Shown: positions 1-9,067 of the stretch, one piece after another
Layout of the letters: each line of letters starts with the position of its first letter
Numbering within the stretch: position 1 is the stretch's first letter
DNA from: Halioglobus sp.
Lineage (GTDB): Bacteria; Pseudomonadota; Gammaproteobacteria; Pseudomonadales; Halieaceae
NCBI GenBank assembly: GCA_029246385.1
Contig: JAQWNG010000008.1
Coordinates: forward strand, 124,001-188,000
Direction of reading: 5' to 3'
Length of the DNA stretch: 64,000 bases
Notes under the pieces: generated by a model
The model's database searches: none
What the model saw: the letters and a program-made list of their open reading frames with translations, nothing else
Told to the model about the DNA's origin: nothing
Program-made: the position numbers and the translations under genes

Positions 1-375
1 CAGTAGCCCTTTGCTATAGGTGCGCACCAGAGACGCACGCATGACTGCTGTGAATCGGTCAAGCTCGGCTATCAACTGCTGCCTTCCAGTCTCGTCTAAA
101 GAACGGTAACGCTCAGAACTGGCATAGGGGCCCATAACAGAACGCGCAAACCCTCTAAAATCGATTAATGGATCAAGTAGGTTCTGTATTTGGCCGTAGT
201 ACCGCTCTGGATCAGAGTCCACATACTGATCAGCGGCTACCACGACTGCCATCACGTGTTCGGTTGTATTCTGCACCAGATCGTAAGCAACCTGATCCTG
301 AGCTGAGACCTGAGAACTTGCTATCGAGCCCAGCAACATAGCAATCATCCCCACTATCTTCCTACGAAATGACAT
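1..375 (-). CDS. mlaC: MlaC-like phospholipid-binding ABC transporter component (5' part; runs off the window)
   Basis: This is the N-terminal 125 residues of a minus-strand gene; no stop occurs before base 1. An N-terminal signal peptide is visible (RRK followed by a hydrophobic stretch, probable cleavage after VSA near residue 25), so the product should be periplasmic. The region around VMGPYASSERYRSL and the following VRTYSKGLL matches the conserved MlaC/Ttg2D core, where a residue set like LGxYW...RTY is usual. MlaC carries phospholipid between the outer-membrane MlaA complex and the inner-membrane MlaFEDB complex to keep outer-membrane lipid asymmetry. It diverges from the antiporter-kdsD-lpt cluster, as the mla operon does in E. 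coli, but here mlaC is the first gene rather than mlaF. Family assignment is fairly secure; what follows downstream is not visible. Confidence 0.8.
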   Translation of the reverse strand, partial: MSFRRKIVGMIAMLLGSIASSQVSAQDQVAYDLVQNTTEHVMAVVVAADQYVDSDPERYYGQIQNLLDPLIDFRGFARSVMGPYASSERYRSLDETGRQQLIAELDRFTAVMRASLVRTYSKGLL

Positions 376-426
376 TCCTGTACTCCAATACTGAATTTTG
401 TGACTAGCTTGGCTTCTCATGCCCTG

Positions 427-432
427 TATAAT
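427..432 (+). promoter_or_regulatory. Possible sigma-70 -10 box upstream of the antiporter/kdsD/lpt operon
   Basis: A perfect TATAAT lies at 427-432 in the 183-base divergent gap between mlaC and the antiporter gene, about 125 bases before the antiporter start. No good -35 box is seen at 16-18 bases spacing, so this is only a candidate. Confidence 0.3.
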
Positions 433-558
433 CAGGTCCGCATGTAAACGATATCTACTATCGCACCATTCAATAGCACTAGCCGCCTCTGACAACGGAT
501 ACGCTTTAAGAGTTCCAGTGCCTAAAACGAACGATACTTTAACAGGAAATTCGCGCTT

Positions 559-1533
559 ATGCTGCTAGCCGTCGGATCTATTCTTTTTGGCTTTGTCGCT
601 CTTATCTGGAGCGCAAATCTGCTCGTAGTGGGTGCCGCCTCAATCGCCAGGAACCTCGGCATTTCGCCCCTCATTATCGGCCTGACAATTGTCTCTCTGG
701 GCACATCGGCACCGGAGATTCTGGTATCACTCACAGCGTCGCTTTCCAATGCGGGGCCGCTGGCGATTGGAAATGCTATTGGCTCGAATATTGCCAATAT
801 TGCGCTTGTATTCGGAGTAACCGCACTGGTGACTCCATTGATGGTTGACGAGCGATGCCTTAAACGGGAGATTCCTGTTTTGCTGCTGGCCACTTTCGGC
901 GTCGGGGTACTGATACTCGACGGCGTGCTCTCTCCACAAGATGGGTGGCTAATGCTCGCGGCCATGGCCCTAATCTTCGTATTTTTGGTGCTCAGCCAGC
1001 TCGGCAGAACAGATCAGGCTATCCATTCCAGTGATGAGCCAATGCCGGAATTACGACCTCTGCGCGCTTGGCTCGCATTCCTGTTCGGCCTTTTAGTATT
1101 GATCCTCAGCTCCAGACTTCTTGTCTGGGGCGCTGTAATCGTGGCAGAAGAATTGGGTGTATCCGAACTAATAATAGGATTAACCGTTGTCGCAGTTGGC
1201 ACCAGTCTGCCGGAACTAGCGGCCTCTATCGCGAGCGCCCTGAAGGGGCACACTGCGATTGCGCTCGGCAACATCATTGGCTCCAACTTATTTAATTTGC
1301 TCGCAGTAATGAGTATCCCCGGGATCGTGGGAGGCCAATTGCTCGACCCAGAGGCTATTTCAAGAGACTATGCCAGCATGACAGCGTTGACTTTGTTCCT
1401 CGCTTTGGCCATTTTTGTCAGCGCTAAGCGCAGCAAATCGGCGCCCCAGCACGCTTATATCGGACGCATCATGGGCACGGTGTTAGTCTCTTCTTATGCA
1501 CTGTATTATTATTTTATGTTTTCAAGCCAGTAA
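559..1533 (+). CDS. yrbG: Calcium/sodium antiporter, YrbG-like
   Basis: A 324-residue polytopic inner-membrane protein of the CaCA family. It has the two inverted Na_Ca_ex halves typical of the family. The alpha-1 repeat shows GTSAPEILVS followed by GNAIGSNIANIALV, and the alpha-2 repeat shows GTSLPELAAS followed by GNIIGSNLFNLLAV; the acidic residues in these repeats bind the cation. Length matches E. coli YrbG (about 325). AGGAA lies 10 bases before the ATG. It is the first gene of the unit that continues into kdsD (15-base gap), lptA and lptB, the same neighbourhood as in E. coli. Ion specificity cannot be read from sequence; Na+/Ca2+ exchange is the family's usual assignment. Confidence 0.9.
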   Translation: MLLAVGSILFGFVALIWSANLLVVGAASIARNLGISPLIIGLTIVSLGTSAPEILVSLTASLSNAGPLAIGNAIGSNIANIALVFGVTALVTPLMVDERCLKREIPVLLLATFGVGVLILDGVLSPQDGWLMLAAMALIFVFLVLSQLGRTDQAIHSSDEPMPELRPLRAWLAFLFGLLVLILSSRLLVWGAVIVAEELGVSELIIGLTVVAVGTSLPELAASIASALKGHTAIALGNIIGSNLFNLLAVMSIPGIVGGQLLDPEAISRDYASMTALTLFLALAIFVSAKRSKSAPQHAYIGRIMGTVLVSSYALYYYFMFSSQ

Positions 1534-1548
1534 CTAGAAGGAAATTTT

Positions 1549-2529
1549 ATGCCGGAGCAACGCTCCATCAGTTATACCGCGTCCGCGCGCCGCACCATCC
1601 GCATGGAAGCGGAGGCTGTTGCTTCGTTGGAGGCGCGTATTGGGACTGAATTCCAAACGGCCTGTGAACTATTACTGCAAGTTCGCGGTCGAATCATTGT
1701 TACTGGTATGGGGAAATCAGGTCATATCGCTCGTAAGATAGCAGCAACACTGGCCAGCACAGGGTCTCCCGCCTTTTTTGTTCATCCTGGAGAAGCGAGT
1801 CATGGCGACATGGGAATGATCACCTCAGAGGACGCGGTTATCGCTCTATCCAACAGCGGTGCTGTGCCCGAAGTTCTCACCTTGCTTCCTCACCTGAAGC
1901 GACTGGGCATTCCACTGGTGAGCATGACGGGTAACGCGCAATCAACGCTGGGGCAGTCCTCTGATGTCCACCTTAATACAGGCGCCGAAATCGAGGCCTG
2001 CCCCCTTGATCTAGCGCCCACATCTAGCACCACCACCGCACTGGTAATGGGGGACGCACTGGCCATCGCTTTGCTAGAGGCCCGCGGTTTCACCGCGGAC
2101 GATTTCGCATTCTCGCATCCGGGTGGGACATTGGGCAGACAACTTCTACTCAAAGTGCAAGATATCATGAAATCTGGCAGCGATATTCCTCGGGTGACTG
2201 AACAGACGAAACTAGCAGAGGCGTTATTAGAGATCAACAACAAAGGCATGGGGATGACAACGGTCATCGATAAAGCAGGTAGACTCGTCGGCGTGTTTAC
2301 GGATGGTGATTTACGTCGCACGCTAGATGCGCGTGTGGATATCAATGAGACTCCTATCGGGCAGCTAATAAGTTCCAGCGCCAAGACGATAGACCCCGAC
2401 ATGTTAGCAGCCGCAGCTATGCGCATCATGGAAGAAAATGAGATCAGTTCCCTTGTTGTACTGGATACCACGGGCGCACTTGACGGCGTTGTTCACCTCA
2501 AAGATTTGCTGCATGCGGGGATCGCTTAA
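1549..2529 (+). CDS. kdsD: D-arabinose 5-phosphate isomerase KdsD
   Basis: A 326-residue cytoplasmic enzyme converting D-ribulose 5-phosphate to D-arabinose 5-phosphate, the first step of KDO synthesis for lipopolysaccharide. An N-terminal SIS domain (about 40-180) contains GMGKSGH at 53-59 and the FVHPGEASHGDMGM region that holds the catalytic His. Two CBS motifs follow (about 205-325). The full length equals E. coli KdsD/GutQ (about 328). A strong AAGGAA precedes the ATG. The stop TAA overlaps a downstream ATG (TAATG at 2527-2531). The usual next genes kdsC and lptC are missing: the following gene is lptA. Confidence 0.95.
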   Translation: MPEQRSISYTASARRTIRMEAEAVASLEARIGTEFQTACELLLQVRGRIIVTGMGKSGHIARKIAATLASTGSPAFFVHPGEASHGDMGMITSEDAVIALSNSGAVPEVLTLLPHLKRLGIPLVSMTGNAQSTLGQSSDVHLNTGAEIEACPLDLAPTSSTTTALVMGDALAIALLEARGFTADDFAFSHPGGTLGRQLLLKVQDIMKSGSDIPRVTEQTKLAEALLEINNKGMGMTTVIDKAGRLVGVFTDGDLRRTLDARVDINETPIGQLISSSAKTIDPDMLAAAAMRIMEENEISSLVVLDTTGALDGVVHLKDLLHAGIA

Positions 2530-2579
2530 TGCCTAATCCGTTCAAACCACCCACCCCAGACTCACTCTGGAGATTCTCT

Positions 2580-3200
2580 ATGCCCCACCGTGGCTATGAT
2601 AACTATGCTCGAGCGTTAACACCCTACCTATGGCTCCTCATTTTGCTTGCTAACTTTCAGGCGGTGGTCACCCACGCCCTGCCAGATGATGGTGATCAGC
2701 CCATTTACCTCACTGCAGATAAGGCCATGCGCGATGAAAAAAAAGGGGTTACGATTTACACCGGTAATGTGCAAATGCAACAGGGGAGCATAGAGCTGGA
2801 GGCCGACACGTTGACTATTTACCATACATCCGACGATCCTAGTGAAATAGTGGCCGAGGGAAAGCCTGCCAGGATGCGTCAACAACCTGAGTTGGATAAG
2901 GGGGTAGTCCACGCTCATGCCGATATTATCAAATATTTCAAAAACGAGGACCGGGTGCATCTGCAAACAAACGCGCATATCGAGCAGGACGGATCTGTCG
3001 TGGACGGAGATTCCATTGACTATTTAATGGAGAAGCAATTAATAACTGCTCAATCCGATCAAACACGCGCGGGCAACAAGGTTGTGGTCGTCATTCCACC
3101 CAGCCTGCGCGACACGGAAGACAACAAGATACAGCAGGAACGAACATCAGCAACAGAAAACTTAGAAGAGAGCAACAGTGGCAGAATTACGAGCGAATAA
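2580..3200 (+). CDS. lptA: LPS transport periplasmic protein LptA
   Basis: LptA forms the periplasmic bridge that carries lipopolysaccharide from LptBFGC to LptDE. The start at 2580 was chosen because GGAG sits 7 bases upstream and gives a normal N-terminus: charged start, hydrophobic stretch [11 protein letters not shown], cleavage after THA near residue 33. An alternative ATG at 2529 overlaps the kdsD stop and would add 17 residues. The mature part has the OstA fold signature: [35 protein letters not shown]. The 206-residue product has a polar C-terminal tail (about residues 165-206) beyond the OstA core. Its end overlaps lptB by 23 bases. It is LptA rather than LptC, judged by the OstA motif order. 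Confidence 0.9.
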   Translation: MPHRGYDNYARALTPYLWLLILLANFQAVVTHALPDDGDQPIYLTADKAMRDEKKGVTIYTGNVQMQQGSIELEADTLTIYHTSDDPSEIVAEGKPARMRQQPELDKGVVHAHADIIKYFKNEDRVHLQTNAHIEQDGSVVDGDSIDYLMEKQLITAQSDQTRAGNKVVVVIPPSLRDTEDNKIQQERTSATENLEESNSGRITSE

Positions 3201-3903
3201 TCTAGCCAAGACATATCGCGGAAGGCCAGTAATACGCGACGTTTCGCTATCGATAGACAGTGGCCAAATCGTAGGTCTTCTGGGGCCAAACGGTGCAGGT
3301 AAAACCACCTGCTTCTACATGATCATCGGAATCATTTCTGCAGACAAAGGCGGCATCACGATAAACGGCACAGACATAACGTCATTGACCATGCATGAGC
3401 GCGCGCGCCGCGGCATCGGCTATCTGCCGCAAGAAGCCTCGATATTCCGACGACTCACTGTCGGCGACAATATTCTGGCCATACTGGAAACGCGTTCGGA
3501 TCTGAACAAACAACAACGCTTGGCGCGGAGGGACGAACTACTGGAAGAATTCAATGTTCAGCATCTGCGCGAAAGCCTCGGTCAATCCCTATCAGGTGGT
3601 GAGCGGCGACGCACCGAAATTGCCCGTGCGCTGGCTACAGAGCCAGATTTTATTATGCTTGATGAGCCTTTCGCAGGGGTGGACCCTATTTCAGTTATCG
3701 ATATCAAAACAATTATTAATCACCTGCGCGACAGAGGTATCGGTGTCCTAATCACCGACCACAACGTGCGTGACACTCTGGATATCTGTGAGAAAGCGTA
3801 TATCGTTGGAGAAGGTCGAATCATCGCCTCAGGGACACCTGAAGACGTACTAAGCAATGAGCAGGTCCGCAAAATCTATCTGGGGGAACAGTTTCGCATG
3901 TAG
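3178..3903 (+). CDS. lptB: LPS export ABC transporter ATP-binding protein LptB
   Basis: A 241-residue cytoplasmic ATPase powering extraction of LPS from the inner membrane by LptB2FG. All ABC motifs are present: Walker [10 protein letters not shown] at 36-44, Q-loop Q85 in YLPQEASIF, signature LSGGE at 138-142, Walker B FIMLDE at 158-163 and switch His 195. The [14 protein letters not shown] segment and C-terminal YLGEQFRM are typical of LptB. The start is GTG at 3178, inside the end of lptA, with AGAAGAG upstream; the overlap suggests translational coupling. Length equals E. coli LptB (241). Confidence 0.97.
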   Translation: MAELRANNLAKTYRGRPVIRDVSLSIDSGQIVGLLGPNGAGKTTCFYMIIGIISADKGGITINGTDITSLTMHERARRGIGYLPQEASIFRRLTVGDNILAILETRSDLNKQQRLARRDELLEEFNVQHLRESLGQSLSGGERRRTEIARALATEPDFIMLDEPFAGVDPISVIDIKTIINHLRDRGIGVLITDHNVRDTLDICEKAYIVGEGRIIASGTPEDVLSNEQVRKIYLGEQFRM

Positions 3904-4126
3904 CTAGCGCGCGGCCGGCGCGCCAGCTCAAACACCTCATAACGTCTTGTTGCAATGTCAGGCCTCCGTCACCGCGTCTACAAACCCGGCCCCAGAGATC
4001 GAAAAACAAGCAATTATCGGGCCAACTAGTTGCCACCCTACGGCGGCCAGCGCTACACTAGACCTTTACGCCTGCATCATAACGACTGATAGGGTGGTAA
4101 GATTAACGGGTGCTAGAGACCTTCGA

Positions 4127-5635
4127 ATGAAGCAGTCACTACAACTAAAACTGAGCCAACAGCTGAGGATAACGCCGCAGCTGCAGCAAGCCATTCGCCT
4201 ATTGCAGCTGTCTACACTGGATCTGCAACAAGAGATACAGCAGGCTCTGGATAGCAATCCACTACTAGAGGAATCTGAGCCTGAGGATGACCTGCTTAAC
4301 CAAGACGATGATCAACCACAGGCATCCAGCGCCGCAGAGAGTGATGGGCCACTAGAAAATCTCGAGCACAGTGCCGACGACAATCGTAACGAGGAGACGG
4401 ACTGGGATACGCATGAACTAACGATGCCTGATGAGCTGCCCGTTGACGTACAGTGGGAAGACCTGCTGTCTTCTTCTTCAGCTCCAACTTCGCCCTCACA
4501 GGACTATGAGAATGTTGATGACGGCATAACTGCGTCCAGAGTCGCCAGTGAATCTCTGCGAGAACAACTACTGTGGCAACTTAGCCTGACGAGACTGTCT
4601 GACACTGACCGCCTGATCGCCCTCTCCATCATTGATGCGACGGATGACAATGGGCGCTTGATATTGAGTGTGGAAGACATTTGTGATTCTTTGACTCACG
4701 ATTTGGATATCGATATCGAAGAGGTAATTGCCGTACTCCATCGCCTGCAACAGTTTGAACCCTGCGGCATATGCGCTAGGAACCTTCAGGAGTGCCTGCA
4801 AATTCAGTTAGACCAGTTGCCGTCTTCCACTGCATGGTTGCCGCAGGCAAAACAGGTATTGAGCCGCTACCTCAGCCAACTAGCTACCACAGACTATGAA
4901 CAGATTCGCCGGCGCATGCGGCTAAAGGAACATGAACTCAAGGCGGTGCTCGCGCTACTTCAATCACTGAATCCCAACCCCGGGCACACTGCAGTACCAA
5001 AGGATATCGAATACGTGATACCGGATATTTATGTCAGCAAAAAGAACGAGCGCTGGCGGGTAGAGCTCAACCCGGACATTATTCCTACGCTGCGCATCAA
5101 TGCCAGCTATGCTAATTTAGTTACGCGGGGTGATGCCGGCAAAGACAACACCTATTTGCGTGACAATTTACAAGAGGCACGCTGGTTCCTCAAGAGCCTT
5201 CAGAGTCGCAACGAAACGCTGCTTAAAGTTGCCAGAAAAATCGTTGAGCACCAACGGAATTTTCTTGAATATGGGGCTGAGGCGATGAAGCCTCTGGTGC
5301 TGCAGGATATAGCCGAAGCCATCGATATGCATGAATCTACTATCTCCAGAGCCACCACCAATAAATACCTACATACTCCGCGGGGTATTTTTGAGCTGAA
5401 ATATTTTTTTTCCAGCCATGTGCCGATGTCTTCAGGGGGCGAATGTTCATCAACAGCTATCAAGGCGCTGCTAAAAAAACTAGTCGCCGCAGAAAGCCCA
5501 TGCAAACCGCTAAGCGATAGCAAAATTACGTTATTAATGAATGAGCAGGGCATTGAAGTCGCTCGCCGAACTATCACCAAGTACCGAGAAAAGTTATTTA
5601 TCGCTCCGTCCAGCGAGCGTAAGCGGTTAGTCTAA
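4127..5635 (+). CDS. rpoN: RNA polymerase sigma-54 factor RpoN
   Basis: A 502-residue alternative sigma factor that recognises -24/-12 promoters and needs AAA+ enhancer-binding activators. The frame is open from 3947, but the conserved region I begins at the ATG at 4127 (MKQSLQLKLSQQLRITPQLQ), so that start is used. An acidic region II spans about residues 50-135, then comes the core-binding domain. The C-terminal helix-turn-helix precedes the RpoN box ARRTITKYREK near residue 480. It lies 223 bases after lptB in the standard lptB-rpoN-hpf-ptsN-rapZ-npr order. The leader has no strong Shine-Dalgarno (AGAG only). Confidence 0.96.
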   Translation: MKQSLQLKLSQQLRITPQLQQAIRLLQLSTLDLQQEIQQALDSNPLLEESEPEDDLLNQDDDQPQASSAAESDGPLENLEHSADDNRNEETDWDTHELTMPDELPVDVQWEDLLSSSSAPTSPSQDYENVDDGITASRVASESLREQLLWQLSLTRLSDTDRLIALSIIDATDDNGRLILSVEDICDSLTHDLDIDIEEVIAVLHRLQQFEPCGICARNLQECLQIQLDQLPSSTAWLPQAKQVLSRYLSQLATTDYEQIRRRMRLKEHELKAVLALLQSLNPNPGHTAVPKDIEYVIPDIYVSKKNERWRVELNPDIIPTLRINASYANLVTRGDAGKDNTYLRDNLQEARWFLKSLQSRNETLLKVARKIVEHQRNFLEYGAEAMKPLVLQDIAEAIDMHESTISRATTNKYLHTPRGIFELKYFFSSHVPMSSGGECSSTAIKALLKKLVAAESPCKPLSDSKITLLMNEQGIEVARRTITKYREKLFIAPSSERKRLV

Positions 5636-5664
5636 ACTGAATGCATTCTTATCTGGCCGCGCGC

Positions 5665-5683
5665 AATGGCGTCGCCATTTTTA
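5665..5683 (+). terminator. Small hairpin with T-rich tail between rpoN and hpf
   Basis: AATGGC (5665-5670) and GCCATT (5674-5679) form a perfect 6-bp stem with a 3-base loop, followed by a short T run. It lies 30 bases after the rpoN stop and could end or attenuate transcription before hpf. The stem is short, so read-through is likely. Confidence 0.4.
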
Positions 5684-5708
5684 GCCTTTTATAACGGAGC
5701 AGTAATAT

Positions 5709-5996
5709 ATGCAACTAACAATCACCGGCCACCATCTCGAAATCACAGCCTCGTTAAAGGAGCACGTGGAGAATAAATTCGAACGCCTGCAGCGTCACTT
5801 CGACCAAACCACGAAAACCCATGTCATTCTGACTATTGAGAAAATGGTGCAAAAAGCTGAGGCCACCATGCATATAGCAGGTGCCGATCTGTTCGCTCAT
5901 GCCGATTCAGATGACATGTATGCCGCGATCGATGCTCTAGCCGACAAACTAGATCGCCAGCTAATCAAACATAAGCAAAAACACCGAGGACATTAA
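5709..5996 (+). CDS. hpf: Ribosome hibernation promoting factor (short HPF/YhbH)
   Basis: A 95-residue protein of the HPF/YfiA family that binds the 30S A/P sites and promotes dimerisation of idle ribosomes. The N-terminus MQLTITGHHLEITASLKEHVENKF and the ending LDRQLIKHKQKHRGH are typical of the short gammaproteobacterial form, which lacks the long C-terminal dimerisation domain. GGAG precedes the ATG by 8 bases. It sits directly after rpoN and 10 bases before ptsN, its usual location. Confidence 0.95.
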   Translation: MQLTITGHHLEITASLKEHVENKFERLQRHFDQTTKTHVILTIEKMVQKAEATMHIAGADLFAHADSDDMYAAIDALADKLDRQLIKHKQKHRGH

Positions 5997-6006
5997 ACAC
6001 CCCACT

Positions 6007-6465
6007 ATGCACATTTTAAACCAAATATTGACGCCAGAGCGCACCGTCAGCCATGCGCATGGGCCTAGCAAGAAAAGACTATTCGAAACAATCGTGAAAT
6101 TAGTGTGCGCGAATGAACCCTCGCTGCACTATGAGGAGATTTTAGACCACCTTATCACGCGAGAAAAACTGGGTAGCACTGGCTTGGGCGGTGGCATCGC
6201 AATACCACATTGCCGTGTAGGAAGCTGCACTCAGCCACTAGGCGCACTGCTCTCACTGGCAACACCCATTCCCTTTGATGCGCCAGACGATCAGCCAGTC
6301 GATCTGCTGTTCGTACTGCTGGTGCCAGAAGAGGCTTGTCAGCAGCACCTAGATATATTGGCGAATGTTGCACATTTATTTAGTCAGCAAGCGTTCTGTA
6401 GACGGTTGCGTGCCGCCAGAGACAGCCACACTCTCTATAAAGCTGCCTGTCGCGACGCAGAGTGA
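6007..6465 (+). CDS. ptsN: Nitrogen PTS EIIA component PtsN (EIIA-Ntr)
   Basis: A 152-residue cytoplasmic EIIA domain of the mannitol/fructose type. The phosphorylated histidine is H68 in GIAIPHCR, preceded by REKLGSTGLGGG. It receives phosphate from NPr in the PtsP-NPr-PtsN relay and acts in regulation (potassium transport, sigma-54 and envelope stress links) rather than sugar uptake. It lies between hpf (10-base gap) and rapZ (13-base gap), with npr just downstream, so two relay proteins are co-transcribed with rpoN's cluster. Confidence 0.95.
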   Translation: MHILNQILTPERTVSHAHGPSKKRLFETIVKLVCANEPSLHYEEILDHLITREKLGSTGLGGGIAIPHCRVGSCTQPLGALLSLATPIPFDAPDDQPVDLLFVLLVPEEACQQHLDILANVAHLFSQQAFCRRLRAARDSHTLYKAACRDAE

Positions 6466-6478
6466 GCAGCAGTATTCT

Positions 6479-7333
6479 ATGGAATTAATTATCATTAGTG
6501 GTCGCTCGGGCTCGGGGAAAAGTACTGCTTTGAACCAGTTAGAGGACGAGGGTTTCTACTGCATCGATAATCTTCCAATATTCCTTCTACCCGCGCTGGC
6601 TGAAAAAACCGGCGGCGGCGAATTCAGCACTTTTCAAGGTATAGCGGTTTGCATTGATGCACGTAATGCGTGGAAAGATCTGAAAAAATTCAGAGTCATT
6701 ATTCAGTCACTTCCGGTAACAGTAAAAACTCAAGTGCTGGTTCTTGACGCCCAGGAGATTACTCTGCTCCAGCGTTTTGGTGAAACGCGACGACGACACC
6801 CACTAAGCACTGAGTCCATTCCGCTGGCAGAGGCCATCGATCAGGAACGGGAACTTCTGGGCCCCATTTATGACTGCGCATCACTGGTCGTGGACACCAG
6901 CCACATGACCGTATACGAACTGCGTGATGCTATCAAGCAGCGACTACTGGGCACCGCTCTGGGAACCATGGCGATACTGATACAATCCTTTGGGTTCAAG
7001 CGTGGAGTACCCGCTGATGCAGACCTCGTGTTCGACGTAAGAATGCTACCTAATCCCCACTGGGTAAAAAAGTTGCGATTAAAGAGTGGACTAGATGCCG
7101 ACGTGCAAGCGTTTCTCGAAAATCAGCCTATGACACAGGAGCTGTTTCAGGACATTTGCGACTATTTAGACAACTGGCTACCACGTTACCGCGAGAGCAA
7201 CCGCAGCTATATGAATATAACCCTTGGTTGTACTGGTGGCCAACATCGGTCAGTATATTTAGCCGAGCGGCTATTCCGACACTACAAGGGAACGTTGCCA
7301 GACATAAATATAAGACATCGAGAGTTACGTTAG
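6479..7333 (+). CDS. rapZ: RNase adapter protein RapZ
   Basis: A 284-residue protein, the exact usual length. The open frame reaches back to 6365, but that part overlaps ptsN; the family N-terminus MELIIISGRSGSGKST begins at 6479. The Walker A GRSGSGKS is at residues 8-15, with a Walker-B-like region further on. The C-terminal domain contains GCTGGQHRSV at 250-259, the signature of the family. In E. coli RapZ delivers the small RNA GlmZ to RNase E and senses glucosamine 6-phosphate, linking it to cell-wall and LPS precursor supply. Whether the same RNA targets exist here is not shown. Confidence 0.95.
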   Translation: MELIIISGRSGSGKSTALNQLEDEGFYCIDNLPIFLLPALAEKTGGGEFSTFQGIAVCIDARNAWKDLKKFRVIIQSLPVTVKTQVLVLDAQEITLLQRFGETRRRHPLSTESIPLAEAIDQERELLGPIYDCASLVVDTSHMTVYELRDAIKQRLLGTALGTMAILIQSFGFKRGVPADADLVFDVRMLPNPHWVKKLRLKSGLDADVQAFLENQPMTQELFQDICDYLDNWLPRYRESNRSYMNITLGCTGGQHRSVYLAERLFRHYKGTLPDINIRHRELR

Positions 7334-7345
7334 GCAGAGCAGATA

Positions 7346-7615
7346 GTGATACGGACACAGCTAACAATTATCAACAAACTCGGTTTGCATGCAAGAGCAG
7401 CAGCAAAATTTGTGGCGTGCACCGCGTCCTTTTCTAGCCGCATACAGACAGGAAAGGACGGCCAACTCATCGATGGCAAGAGCATAATGTCAGTTATGAT
7501 GTTGGCGGCAGGCAAAGGTACTGTCTTGGATATCGAAATTGAAGGCAGTGATGAAAACGACGCTTTGTCTGCACTGCAGGCTCTCATTGATAATTGCTTT
7601 GACGAAGTTGAGTAA
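7346..7615 (+). CDS. npr: HPr-family phosphocarrier NPr (PtsO)
   Basis: An 89-residue HPr-like protein. The active histidine is H15 in NKLGLHARAAAKF, and a serine at position 46 (GKSIMSVMM) corresponds to the regulatory-site serine of HPr. The start is GTG at 7346, 12 bases after the rapZ stop; no strong Shine-Dalgarno is visible, so coupling to rapZ translation is likely. Gene position after rapZ marks it as the nitrogen-PTS carrier NPr rather than sugar-PTS HPr. It would pass phosphate from PtsP to PtsN H68. Confidence 0.92.
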   Translation: MIRTQLTIINKLGLHARAAAKFVACTASFSSRIQTGKDGQLIDGKSIMSVMMLAAGKGTVLDIEIEGSDENDALSALQALIDNCFDEVE

Positions 7616-7641
7616 ACTTTCAATCCGTAACTAATCACGTT

Positions 7642-7659
7642 GTTGCACGGGCAACTTTT
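7642..7659 (+). terminator. Weak hairpin with TTTT after npr
   Basis: GTTGC (7642-7646) and GCAAC (7651-7655) form a 5-bp stem with a 4-base loop followed by TTTT. It lies between npr and mgtE and may separate the two units. The stem is short. Confidence 0.3.
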
Positions 7660-7714
7660 CCGGATAATCTGACACGCACCGATTGCGGTAGTTAGGTTTT
7701 GTTTGGGAGGTTCA

Positions 7715-9067
7715 ATGATGCAAGGTCAAGTAGCAGCCCAAAAAACCCTAGACCAATTGTCCGCAGCGCTGAGCAGTGGGACCTTTGTCGACGTGCGAAG
7801 AATGCTAAATGGACTGCTGCCGGCCGACGTTGCTCACCTCCTAGAGTCTTCCCCACCCAAATTCCGACACATTCTGTGGCAAATGGTGGAAGTTGACCGT
7901 GAAGGTGAAATACTCAGTGAAATGGGCGACGATCTGCGGGCACAGTTTCTTGGTCAAATGGATGCGACGGAAGTGGCTCAGCTAACCGAGGGATTGGCAG
8001 ACGACGACATGGCCGACATCCTTCAGCAGCTCCCCGACCACGTCACCCGGGAAGTGCTCACTGTCATGGATCAGCAGGACCGTGCGCGTCTCGAAAGAGT
8101 CATGCATTATCCCGAAGATTTAGCCGGCGGCCTGATGAATACCGATACCATAACCATACGCGCCAGATTGACATTAGATGTGGTTCTTCGCTACTTACGT
8201 CGCCATGATGAAATCCCAGAGATGACCGATAACCTGATTGTGGTCAATCGTTCCGATCAATTCATCGGCTTGCTGTCCCTACGGACGTTACTCGTATCAG
8301 ACCCCGCAGCCTCTGTAAGGGAAATGATGCTCACCGATGTGAATCCTATTCCGGTTGATATGACTGACAAGGAAGTGGCCCGCCTATTTGAGAGCAACGA
8401 CTGGGTATCGGCCCCTGTGGTCGATGACAGTGGCACGCTTCTGGGTCGCATCACTATTGACGACGTGGTGGACGTCATTCGTGAGGATACGGACCGCTCT
8501 ATGATGTCCATGGCGGGCCTAGACGAGGACGCTGACACCTTCGCCCCACTTATGCATGCGGCACCGCGTCGCGCCATCTGGCTGGGTATCAATCTGGTTA
8601 CCGCGTTCATTGCCGCATCGGTTATTAATCTCTTTCAGGGAACCATTAAGGAATTTGTATTTCTTGCAGTATTAATGCCGATAGTAGCCTCCATGGGTGG
8701 CATAGCCGGCACTCAGACGCTGACGCTGATGGTGCGCGGTATCGCATTGGGGCAGGTGGTTAAAAATAATCAGGCGTGGCTGATAAACCGCGAGGTAATG
8801 ATCGGGCTCATGAACGGCATCCTCTGGGCCTTGGTCGTCGCTGTTGCTGCATCAATTTGGTTCGAGCAATGGAAAATCGGCCTCATCATCTCCGCAGCTA
8901 TGATCATCAATTTAGTAACTGCCGCTCTGGCGGGCGCAGCACTTCCGTTATTGATGGCCAAAGCAAAGATCGATCCGGCATTGGCCGGCAGCGTTGTGCT
9001 TACCACAATTACCGACGTAGTGGGTTTTGTCTCGTTCCTCGGGCTAGCGACACTGTTGTATGCCTGA
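7715..9067 (+). CDS. mgtE: Magnesium transporter MgtE
   Basis: An inner-membrane Mg2+ channel/transporter of about 450 residues. An N-terminal superhelical domain (about 25-125) is followed by two CBS domains (about 135-250) that sense cytosolic Mg2+, then about five transmembrane helices. The pore region MPIVASMGGIAGTQTLTLMVRG is diagnostic. GGGAGG at 7705-7710 lies just before two adjacent ATGs at 7715 and 7718; a TTG at 7703 is also in frame but falls on the Shine-Dalgarno itself. Spacing slightly favours the second ATG. It overlaps darP by 8 bases. Confidence 0.95.
   Translation: MMQGQVAAQKTLDQLSAALSSGTFVDVRRMLNGLLPADVAHLLESSPPKFRHILWQMVEVDREGEILSEMGDDLRAQFLGQMDATEVAQLTEGLADDDMADILQQLPDHVTREVLTVMDQQDRARLERVMHYPEDLAGGLMNTDTITIRARLTLDVVLRYLRRHDEIPEMTDNLIVVNRSDQFIGLLSLRTLLVSDPAASVREMMLTDVNPIPVDMTDKEVARLFESNDWVSAPVVDDSGTLLGRITIDDVVDVIREDTDRSMMSMAGLDEDADTFAPLMHAAPRRAIWLGINLVTAFIAASVINLFQGTIKEFVFLAVLMPIVASMGGIAGTQTLTLMVRGIALGQVVKNNQAWLINREVMIGLMNGILWALVVAVAASIWFEQWKIGLIISAAMIINLVTAALAGAALPLLMAKAKIDPALAGSVVLTTITDVVGFVSFLGLATLLYA

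Noticed and set aside
522..965. 147-residue frame antisense to the antiporter gene
   Set aside because: Shadow of a real gene; rich in Ser, Thr and Pro as usual for antisense frames.
3906..3922. GC-rich inverted repeat GCGCGC-GGCCG-GCGCGC after lptB
   Set aside because: No T run follows, and simple alternation of G and C makes such repeats common; not enough for a terminator call.
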